Position numbers and translations under genes: made by a program. Source: a virus. From it: a stretch of DNA of 40,632 nucleotides. The notes under the pieces are model-generated. The model was not told the origin of the DNA. It searched no databases and saw only the letters and a list, made by a program, of their open reading frames with translations. Each line of letters opens with the position of its first letter. Within the stretch, counting starts at the first letter, position 1. The stretch is from positions 1-40,632 of IMG/VR virus record IMGVR_UViG_3300046543_000205, one strand, 5' to 3'. Of the stretch, positions 15,500-21,153 are shown in pieces.

Positions 15500-16339
15500 A
15501 TGACCAGCGTTCGCACTATCCAGCGCGGCGGCAGCCGGTTCTACGTCCACCCGGACGCCCCGGAAATCAAGGTGCCCGGCGTCACCAGCGTTGTGGGCAT
15601 GCTGCCCAAGCCGTTCCTGCAATTCTGGAATGCCAAGATGGTGGCGGAACTTGCGGTTGACTCGCTGCCGTTCGTCGCGCAGATGGCTGAGCGGGACCGG
15701 TCCGGCGCCGTGGACTACCTCAAGGGGGCCGCACGGCGCTACACCAAGATTCGCGCCGAAATCGGCAGCGCGGCACACGACCTTTTCGAGCGGATGATCC
15801 GTGGTGAGTTCGTCGGCCACGTCCACCCGGACCTGATTCCGTACCGCGACCATTTCGCCGATTTCCTCGCTGCCGTCAACCCTGAGCTTGTCGGGGCTGA
15901 GGATGTGGCGTGGAGCGACGCGCACGAGTATGCCGGTAGCTTTGACGCGATTCTGCGCGTCTGGCTTGACGAAGAGGGCAATCCGACCCCGGACCGTTCC
16001 GGCGATCCTGTCCTGTTGATCGTGGACTGGAAGACCAGCAAGGACACCTACCCGGACGTTGCGCTACAGATGAGCGCGTACGCTCACGCTGACCGCATCA
16101 TCTCGCCGGACGGAACTTCCCGCCCCATGCCGGAGTTTGACGGAGCTGCCGTGCTCCACATCACCCCGGATCAGTGGGCTTTCAAGCCCGTGCGCATCGA
16201 CCCGGAGATTTTCGATTTCTTCCTGACGCTCCGCAAGGTCTTCACGTGGGACCGGGACGTGTCCAAGACCGTCATCGGGCGCGCAATCGCCAAGTCTGCC
16301 GCCAAGCTGGTGACCGGCACGCAGCGACGGGGGAAGTAG
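15500..16339 (+). CDS. PD-(D/E)XK nuclease (Cas4/RecB-like exonuclease)
   Basis: 279 residues from ATG 15500 with GGAGAGAGGG upstream. The catalytic core is visible: GSAAHDLFE (about 90), GSFDAIL with the first acidic residue (about 148) and LLIVDWKTSK (about 173-182) with the D-x-K triad, then LQMSAYAHA, the QxxxY-type motif. These nucleases resect DNA ends in phage recombination. It is the first gene after promoter a. Confidence 0.82.
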   Translation: MTSVRTIQRGGSRFYVHPDAPEIKVPGVTSVVGMLPKPFLQFWNAKMVAELAVDSLPFVAQMAERDRSGAVDYLKGAARRYTKIRAEIGSAAHDLFERMIRGEFVGHVHPDLIPYRDHFADFLAAVNPELVGAEDVAWSDAHEYAGSFDAILRVWLDEEGNPTPDRSGDPVLLIVDWKTSKDTYPDVALQMSAYAHADRIISPDGTSRPMPEFDGAAVLHITPDQWAFKPVRIDPEIFDFFLTLRKVFTWDRDVSKTVIGRAIAKSAAKLVTGTQRRGK

Positions 16340-16545
16340 TGGCACGCCAGATGGCACAGGACAGTGAGCACGTCTACCGCGCTGTGGTCAGCGTGGACGG
16401 GGCAGTGTCCGTCTACGGGCCGTACGCCACGCAGGGAGCGGCCAGCACCGCCATTTCGCGCGAGCGTGGCGACTACTGGAATCGTGGCAAGGAAGTTGCC
16501 GGGTATGTCGAGTGCCTTTCGGGCCCGTGGGAGAGGATCTACTAA
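16339..16545 (+). CDS. Small protein between nuclease and RNA ligase
   Basis: 68 residues from GTG 16339, which overlaps the nuclease stop and follows GGGGGAAG. MAQDSEHVYRAVVSVDGAVS, then YGPYATQGAASTAI. It reads like a small beta-alpha protein; no family recognised. Translational coupling on both sides (TAATG at its end) suggests it is made together with nuclease and ligase. Confidence 0.7.
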   Translation: MARQMAQDSEHVYRAVVSVDGAVSVYGPYATQGAASTAISRERGDYWNRGKEVAGYVECLSGPWERIY

Positions 16546-17114
16546 TGGCTGAGTTCACCCCGTGGCCGAAGACCAAGCGGCTGTTCCGGGATATCACCGT
16601 GACCGAGAAGCTAGACGGCACCAACGCCGCTGTGCACGTGGTCGAGAACCCGGAGCTTCCCGGCACCTACGCGGTTTCGGCTCAGTCCCGCAACCGGCTG
16701 GTCTACCCCGGTGACGACAACTACGGCTTTGCCGCGTGGGTCGCTGAGAACGCCTCTGCGCTGGCCGAACTACTAGGCCCGGGTCTCCACTTCGGCGAGT
16801 GGTGGGGGAGGGGCATTCAGCGCGGCTACGGGCTTGCTGAGCGCCGTTTCTCGCTGTTCAACACGGACGTGCACCGGCACACCTACGGGGACCTTGGCGG
16901 AGTGATCGTGACCGCCGTTCCCGTGCTGTATCAGGGGACGTTCAGCGAAGCCCGCATCCGGTCGGCACTCGGCAGGCTCCAACTCTGCGGGTCGGTGGCT
17001 GCCGCTGGGTTCATGAACCCGGAGGGTGTGTGCGTCTGGCACTCGCAGACCCGGCAGGTTCTCAAGGTCACGCTGGACAGCAACGACGCCGGTAAGTGGG
17101 AGACCGCCCGCTAG
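16545..17114 (+). CDS. RNA ligase (T4 Rnl2-like)
   Basis: 189 residues from the ATG overlapping the previous stop. Nucleotidyltransferase motifs in order: motif I EKLDGTNAAVH with the AMP-accepting Lys22; FGEWWGRG (motif III-like); EGVCVWH (motif IV-like) and QVLKV (motif V). It seals nicked RNA using ATP. It is short, so only the catalytic domain is present. Together with the phage tRNA genes it could repair tRNAs cut by host anticodon nucleases, although no 5'-kinase/3'-phosphatase of Pnkp type is seen. Confidence 0.82.
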   Translation: MAEFTPWPKTKRLFRDITVTEKLDGTNAAVHVVENPELPGTYAVSAQSRNRLVYPGDDNYGFAAWVAENASALAELLGPGLHFGEWWGRGIQRGYGLAERRFSLFNTDVHRHTYGDLGGVIVTAVPVLYQGTFSEARIRSALGRLQLCGSVAAAGFMNPEGVCVWHSQTRQVLKVTLDSNDAGKWETAR

Positions 17115-17136
17115 CACCTACCAGAGCTGGTAGGTG
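17115..17136. promoter_or_regulatory. 22-bp inverted repeat 7 (CIR-like operator)
   Basis: Perfect AG copy right after the RNA ligase stop. Seven bases later lies TACGCT (17144-17149), a possible -10 box for the endolysin gene. Confidence 0.8.
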
Positions 17137-17150
17137 ACTCAACTACGCTT

Positions 17151-17178
17151 CCCCGCCCTGGAATTCGCCAGGGCGGGG
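17151..17178 (+). terminator. Perfect 11-bp GC hairpin before the CHAP endolysin
   Basis: CCCCGCCCTGG and CCAGGGCGGGG surround a six-base loop. There is no T-run. It may stop transcripts of the RNA ligase operon, or stabilise the 5' end of the endolysin mRNA. Confidence 0.6.
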
Positions 17179-17205
17179 CTCACCCATGCCCCGAAAGAGG
17201 TACGC

Positions 17206-17967
17206 ATGTCCGGTGTTAACGCAATGCTCGCTGAGGCCAAGCGCTGGGTTGACCAGGGTTTCGTAGAGGGACCCGGCAACAACGAGACCCCGTTTGGCGC
17301 GTGGTACCACGACCAGTACGAGCCGTGGTGTGACCAGTTCGCGTCGTACGTGGGCGAGGCTTCCGGCAATGCTGACGTGGTCGGCCACTTCGAGTACTGC
17401 CCCAGTCACGTGGATTGGTTCCGCCAGCGTGGCCAGTGGGGTGATTCCCCGCAGGTTGGTGCGCTGGTCTTCTATTCGTGGGGGCAGAACGGCGTAGCCG
17501 ATCACGTCGGTATCGTCGTCTCTTTCGATGACGGGTTCATCAACACCTATGAGGGCAACACCTCTTCCGGCGACGCGGGTAGCCAGGCTAACGGCGGTGG
17601 CGCCTACGCCCGTACGCGGCCCCGTAGCGGCCTGATCCTGGGCTATGGCTACCCGGCCTACTCCGGCGACAGTTCGCCCGCTCCTGCCCCCGCTCCGGCC
17701 CCGCAGAGCGCCTACGGTCCGCCGTTCCCGGGGGAGTACCTGCGGGTGCAGTCCCCGATGCAGCATGACGGGAATGTGGAGACGTGGCAGGCGCGCATGC
17801 ATGAGCGGGGCTGGTCGATCACCGTTGACGGTTGGTTCGGCAATGAGTCCGCCACCGTGGCGCGTAACTTCCAGCTCGATTCCAGCGCGCACGGGTGGCC
17901 GCTCTCCGCTGACGGTGTGGTTGGTCCGGCCACGTGGTCCGCAGCGTGGAACCGGCCCGTTTCGTAG
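17206..17967 (+). CDS. Second endolysin: CHAP peptidase with peptidoglycan-binding domain
   Basis: 253 residues from ATG 17206 (GAAAGAGGT upstream). An earlier GTG at 17134 lies in the inverted repeat and is unlikely. CHAP amidase/peptidase motifs: catalytic Cys in EPWCDQFASYVG (about 45) and His in ADHVGIVVSFDDG (about 102), with NTYEGNT after it. A Pro/Ala linker (SSPAPAPAPAPQ) leads to a PG_binding_1-type domain (MHERGWSITVDGWFG, LSADGVVGPATWSAAW). It cuts peptide parts of the wall, complementing the GH25 enzyme. It sits in the early region rather than in the lysis cassette and has no signal peptide. Confidence 0.87.
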   Translation: MSGVNAMLAEAKRWVDQGFVEGPGNNETPFGAWYHDQYEPWCDQFASYVGEASGNADVVGHFEYCPSHVDWFRQRGQWGDSPQVGALVFYSWGQNGVADHVGIVVSFDDGFINTYEGNTSSGDAGSQANGGGAYARTRPRSGLILGYGYPAYSGDSSPAPAPAPAPQSAYGPPFPGEYLRVQSPMQHDGNVETWQARMHERGWSITVDGWFGNESATVARNFQLDSSAHGWPLSADGVVGPATWSAAWNRPVS

Positions 17968-17970
17968 GCC

Positions 17971-18004
17971 GGGAATTCCTTGCTCTCTACCAAGGCCAGT
18001 AGAT
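17971..18004 (+). promoter_or_regulatory. Early promoter motif b
   Basis: GGGAATTCCTTGCTCTCTA followed eight bases later by CCAGTAGA. It would drive the gene at 18028. Confidence 0.72.
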
Positions 18005-18027
18005 CACCAACTCACGCAGGAGAGAGC

Positions 18028-18423
18028 ATGAGCATGCGAATCAAGGCCACCGAAGCACAGGTAATGTCCACGCTGCGGGCGGTGGTCGCTGAGCGTCCGG
18101 GGTACGTCTACAACGCCCCGGAGCACATGCGGACTGAGGACAACGGCAACGAGTGCTTCTATGTCCACGTGGACCGCCACGGGGGGCGCCCGGAAGCCGG
18201 TTGCCTGATTGGCGCGGTGCTGAGCCGACTTGGCGTTCCGCTCGCAGAGTTGGCCAAGTGGGAGCACTTCGGCGTGTCCGTCATGGCCGGTGCTGTGGTG
18301 GAAGCGTCCGTGGACGTGGTCAGCGTGCTGGCCATTGCACAGGATCGGCAGGACAACGGCGCCACGTGGGCAAAGGCTCTCGCTGCTGCTGAGCACGGCG
18401 CTCCGGCTGGTATTCGCGTCTGA
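18028..18423 (+). CDS. Early protein of unknown function
   Basis: 131 residues from ATG 18028 with AGGAGAGAG upstream. It contains MSTLRAVVAERPGYVYNAPE, ECFYVHVDRHG and GCLIGAVLSRLGVPLAELA, then a helical C-terminus. The Gly-Cys-Leu-Ile-Gly stretch is common in small actinobacterial proteins of unknown role. It forms its own unit between promoter b and a terminator. Confidence 0.75.
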   Translation: MSMRIKATEAQVMSTLRAVVAERPGYVYNAPEHMRTEDNGNECFYVHVDRHGGRPEAGCLIGAVLSRLGVPLAELAKWEHFGVSVMAGAVVEASVDVVSVLAIAQDRQDNGATWAKALAAAEHGAPAGIRV

Positions 18424-18427
18424 CCCG

Positions 18428-18463
18428 AAAGCCCCTGACTACTCCGGTAGTTGGGGGCTTTCT
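18428..18463 (+). terminator. Intrinsic terminator
   Basis: AAAGCCCC..ACTA pairs with TAGT..GGGGCTTT, then TCT. It ends the 18028 unit. Confidence 0.78.
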
Positions 18464-18477
18464 GCATTCCCGGGGCC

Positions 18478-18510
18478 GGGAATTGCCTGCTCTCTAGAAA
18501 GTCCAGAGAC
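18478..18510 (+). promoter_or_regulatory. Early promoter motif c
   Basis: GGGAATTGCCTGCTCTCTAG followed by CCAGAGAC. It differs at two bases from the main form. It would drive the operon starting with the directionality factor. Confidence 0.72.
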
Positions 18511-18515
18511 ACGGT

Positions 18516-18556
18516 GAAGCGGTCCGGGCCGGTGAGAGAAACCCCCGGGCCGCTTC
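18516..18556 (+). promoter_or_regulatory. 13-bp hairpin in the leader of the directionality factor gene
   Basis: GAAGCGGTCCGGG and CCCGGGCCGCTTC form a stem with one G-U pair and a 15-base loop, just downstream of promoter c and upstream of the AAAGGAGAG ribosome site. No T-run. It could act as attenuator or mRNA stabiliser. Confidence 0.6.
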
Positions 18557-18578
18557 GGCAAACAAAAGGAGAGCGCCA

Positions 18579-19271
18579 ATGGCGATGCGTATTTTCGAGA
18601 CCGACCCTGAGGCCAAGCCGAAGCCCCGTTTTACGGATGACACGGTGGGCCGGTTCCACTCCGGCCGCTCCGTCAACAACGTGCCTGAGTCGCTTTCGGA
18701 GTGGCGCATCACGACCGGCGACCCTGAGGTTTCGGCGGCAGTCGCTCAGCTCTTCGGCGGCACGCCGGAAGAGACCGACAGCACCTCTGAGAACTACATT
18801 GAGGTTCTGTCCGACGCGAACAAGGTTCTCATCGTCCTTGACGGCCCCGGGGCCATCACCTCGGACATGAAGCTCTGGAACCGCTCTCAGCTCGTCCACC
18901 ACTGTGACGGGGTCGAGTTCCTGAGCCCGGAGACCGACGCTGGCCGCCCCTGCGGTTGCCCGGCCCTGTTTGCGGAGCGCAAGGCAGCCGCTAAGGCGTT
19001 CCGGGGTCCGTCCCCCAGCATCAACATTCAGTTCCGGCTTGCCGACGACTACGACCTTGGCCTGTTCCGCTTCCAGTCCGGCGCTTGGACGCTCGCTGAG
19101 GTGCTGCACGAGGTAGAGAACGCCCTTGCGCGCGTTCAGGGTGAGGCGCTGGCCGAACTGTCCCTTGAGCTGGTCGAGTACACCACCAAGGCCGGTCGGA
19201 ACGTCTCCTACCGCAAGCCCGTGGTCAAGGTGCTCAAGTCCTACGCGGACGCGATTGCCGACCCCCGCTAA
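18579..19271 (+). CDS. Gp3-like recombination directionality factor
   Basis: 230 residues from ATG 18579 (AAAGGAGAG, eight bases). phiC31 gp3 (244 residues) binds integrase and turns it from integration to excision. The opening MRIFETDPEAKPKPRFTDD with FHSGRSVNNVPESLSEWRI, then LFGGTPEE, the cysteine cluster HHCDGVEF...CGCPALFA and the end VEYTTKAGRNVSYRKPVVKV fit the Gp3-like family as I remember it. Position in the early region and presence of a serine integrase agree. It heads an operon with several small genes (19318-20275). Confidence 0.72.
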   Translation: MAMRIFETDPEAKPKPRFTDDTVGRFHSGRSVNNVPESLSEWRITTGDPEVSAAVAQLFGGTPEETDSTSENYIEVLSDANKVLIVLDGPGAITSDMKLWNRSQLVHHCDGVEFLSPETDAGRPCGCPALFAERKAAAKAFRGPSPSINIQFRLADDYDLGLFRFQSGAWTLAEVLHEVENALARVQGEALAELSLELVEYTTKAGRNVSYRKPVVKVLKSYADAIADPR

Positions 19272-19317
19272 CTCGCTGAACTGCCAACCCACAGACCCGA
19301 CTTAGGAGAGAACAACC

Positions 19318-19548
19318 ATGGCGCTCTACCACGTGTTCCGCACCGACGCGACCGACGAGAACGAGTATGACGCGTTCGTGGTCCGGGCCAAGGGCCGCAA
19401 GCAGGCTCTTGCCCTGATCACCAAGGGTCCGGCCGATCAGCCGTTCCAGGGCGTCAAGGCCGACGGCTCCAACGTCAGCGTGGTGCGAATCCAGGACACC
19501 CGCGACACGGACAACCGCGTCATCGTGGCGTCGTTCTTCGGCGCGTAA
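19318..19548 (+). CDS. Small early protein
   Basis: 76 residues from ATG 19318 with TTAGGAGAG upstream. ALYHVFRTDATDENEYDAF, then VRAKGRKQALALITKGPA. Reads as a small beta-alpha-beta protein with a C-terminal strand (NRVIVASFFGA). Function unknown. Its stop overlaps the next ATG. Confidence 0.72.
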   Translation: MALYHVFRTDATDENEYDAFVVRAKGRKQALALITKGPADQPFQGVKADGSNVSVVRIQDTRDTDNRVIVASFFGA

Positions 19549-19718
19549 TGCCCGACAGCGAGAAGCGCGAGCACATGCGAACTGTCTTGCGCGGCACAGA
19601 AGATGAGGCGATCCGGGGTCCGCTGTGGGAGTGGGCCCCGGAGTGGCGGCTAGCCGTAATCCATGAGCGGCGACGCCGGTTCGGCTGGGATGACGACGAA
19701 GGGCTTGGGAATGGCTAA
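19548..19718 (+). CDS. Small early protein
   Basis: 56 residues starting in TAATG with the previous stop. MPDSEKREHMRTVLRGTEDE, then a Trp-rich middle (LWEWAPEWRLAVIHERRRR) and acidic end. Charged, no membrane segment, no family recognised. It overlaps the next gene by eight bases, consistent with a coupled operon. Confidence 0.65.
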   Translation: MPDSEKREHMRTVLRGTEDEAIRGPLWEWAPEWRLAVIHERRRRFGWDDDEGLGNG

Positions 19719-20001
19719 GGCAGTAAAGACCAGCAAAGAGGTTGTGACGGTCACCGAGACTGTCACGCTGACGCTGTCCATCCGGGAGGCTGAGTTCCTT
19801 GCCACCGTGATGCTCAAGATTGGCGGCAGCGAGACCAACAGTCCCCGCAAGCACCAGGCCGCCATTGCCGAAGCTCTGGCACGCGCGCAGATCAGCGCGG
19901 GCATGTTCACTGCCGCGCGGCACGCGTACGCGCTCATGACCGGTGCCGGTATCAACTTCGAGACGTTCCCGGCCACTTGGACGGAGTCCGACCGTGGCTA
20001 A
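19711..20001 (+). CDS. Small helical early protein
   Basis: 96 residues from ATG 19711. A Thr/Val-rich start (TSKEVVTVTETVTLTLSI) is followed by helices (REAEFLATVMLKIGG, QAAIAEALARAQISAGM). Function unknown. Overlaps the genes on both sides. Confidence 0.66.
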   Translation: MAKAVKTSKEVVTVTETVTLTLSIREAEFLATVMLKIGGSETNSPRKHQAAIAEALARAQISAGMFTAARHAYALMTGAGINFETFPATWTESDRG

Positions 20002-20275
20002 GCGCGGCACCGTAACCGACTACGCCGGAGAGGAGCTGTACCGGGGTGACATGGTCGCCTACGCGGTGCGGCAGGGCAACCGGGTCCGCATGTCGGATGC
20101 GCTAGTCCTCAAGGTCACTGCGGTACTTGAGGGCGGCAGGCTTCGGCCCATGCTGCACGTGCAGCCCACTGGCGTGGAGAGCGGGTTCACTAAGCGTCGG
20201 TCCCTGCGGACTGAGTGGATCAGCGCTGAGCACGTGCGGCTAGTCGCTTCGCAGGTGGCCAGCAGAGACGAGTAA
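19994..20275 (+). CDS. Small basic early protein, SH3-like
   Basis: 93 residues from GTG 19994, overlapping the previous gene. AKRGTVTDYAGEELYRGDMV, then AYAVRQGNRVRMSDALVLKV. The strand pattern (short beta strands, basic) recalls SH3/KOW-like barrels but no motif proves it. Last gene of the directionality factor operon. Confidence 0.65.
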   Translation: MAKRGTVTDYAGEELYRGDMVAYAVRQGNRVRMSDALVLKVTAVLEGGRLRPMLHVQPTGVESGFTKRRSLRTEWISAEHVRLVASQVASRDE

Positions 20276-20280
20276 GAGCC

Positions 20281-20322
20281 AAGGGCCGGACCGTACCTAG
20301 ATGGTGCTGTCCGGCCCTTTCG
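20281..20322 (+). terminator. Intrinsic terminator
   Basis: AAGGGCCGGAC pairs with GTCCGGCCCTT (11 bp) around an 18-base loop, then TTCG. It closes the 18579-20275 operon. Confidence 0.8.
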
Positions 20323-20328
20323 CGTCGG

Positions 20329-20350
20329 CACCTACCAGAGCTGGTAGGTG
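20329..20350. promoter_or_regulatory. 22-bp inverted repeat 8 (CIR-like operator)
   Basis: Perfect AG copy between a terminator and the small genes leading to the HNH nuclease. Confidence 0.8.
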
Positions 20351-20362
20351 AAAGGTGGTCAG

Positions 20363-20536
20363 GTGGTGGTCTATATCGCGCTCGGCAGTGCGCTGGCGAT
20401 AGGCGACGTACGGCAGTTGGGCGCTGGGGATGTGGTCTACGTCCATGGCAGCGCAGTGCGGCGGCAGGACATTGGGCGGTATTGGGATGCGCTTCGCGTG
20501 GCTTGGGCCCGTGGCGCTGAAATTAGGTGGGTTTGA
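20363..20536 (+). CDS. Small protein of unknown function
   Basis: 57 residues starting at GTG 20363, seven bases after AAAGG. A start at GTG 20348 would lie in the inverted repeat. VVVYIALGSALAIGDVRQL, then GAGDVVYVHGSAVRRQDIGR. Mixed strands and helices, no family recognised. Stop overlaps the next ATG (TGATG). Confidence 0.55.
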   Translation: MVVYIALGSALAIGDVRQLGAGDVVYVHGSAVRRQDIGRYWDALRVAWARGAEIRWV

Positions 20537-20628
20537 TGAGCTTCCCGAACTTCGTTCTTGAGGTGTTCGCCGTTATTGGCGGGTACCACGCGGGCCGCAC
20601 GGTTGCCCGGTGGTTCTTCCGTGGCTAA
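20536..20628 (+). CDS. Mini-protein, possibly membrane-associated
   Basis: Only 30 residues (MSFPNFVLEVFAVIGGYHAG, then RTVARWFFRG). Hydrophobic first half and basic end. It overlaps both neighbours by a few bases, which supports translation, but at this size the call is tentative. Confidence 0.45.
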   Translation: MSFPNFVLEVFAVIGGYHAGRTVARWFFRG

Positions 20629-21031
20629 GTGCGAGCTATGCGGGCGCGAGAAGCCCGCTGAGGCGTTCCTAGCGGGCAAGGCACGCAAGCCCTCCCGTGC
20701 GTGCGCAAGCTGCCGGAACAAGCGCCGTGCGGCTCATATCAAGAGCTATTACCGGTCGTTGCCCCCGGACAAGCGGCACACTCTGACGCACAAGCGGCGA
20801 GCCGACGAATACGGCGTTGAGCATGTCGAGTACTCGCGTACCGCGATCCTGGCGCGCTGGTCTCACCGCTGTGCCTACTGCAACGCGCGAGCGGTCCACC
20901 TAGACCACGTGGAGCCGCTGTCACGCGGTGGTGCGGACGTTGAATCCAACATCGTTCCCGCGTGTGCGACGTGCAACCTGTCCAAGGGTGCCAAGACGCT
21001 GGCCGAATGGGTCCTAGGTAACTCTCAGTGA
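20621..21031 (+). CDS. HNH endonuclease (early region copy)
   Basis: 136 residues from GTG 20621. Two zinc-binding pairs: CELCGREK and CASCRNK near the start, CAYCNAR and CATCNLSK around the HNH core VHLDHVEPLSRGG...NIVPAC. HNH enzymes nick or cut DNA. This one sits before the replication genes, not at the packaging end, so it may be a free-standing homing-type nuclease. It differs clearly from the two at 34.6-35.7 kb. Confidence 0.85.
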   Translation: MAKCELCGREKPAEAFLAGKARKPSRACASCRNKRRAAHIKSYYRSLPPDKRHTLTHKRRADEYGVEHVEYSRTAILARWSHRCAYCNARAVHLDHVEPLSRGGADVESNIVPACATCNLSKGAKTLAEWVLGNSQ

Positions 21032-21110
21032 AAATCGGCCCGAGGCCGGCATCGGGTGTAACGGGTCAAAAACGGACATAGAGGCTCCCGCGGGGACGAC
21101 AGAGAGTGAC

Positions 21111-21141
21111 GGGAATTCCTTGCTCTCAAGAGAGGCCAGAG
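21111..21141 (+). promoter_or_regulatory. Early promoter motif d
   Basis: GGGAATTCCTTGCTCTC followed by CCAGAGA after nine bases (one base shorter than the others). It would drive primase-helicase and perhaps DNA polymerase. Confidence 0.72.
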
Positions 21142-21153
21142 AGAGGAAAACCC

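Noticed and set aside
18159-19292. 377-residue minus-strand open frame across the directionality factor gene
   Set aside because: It crosses a terminator, an early promoter and two + strand genes and has no protein-like pattern.
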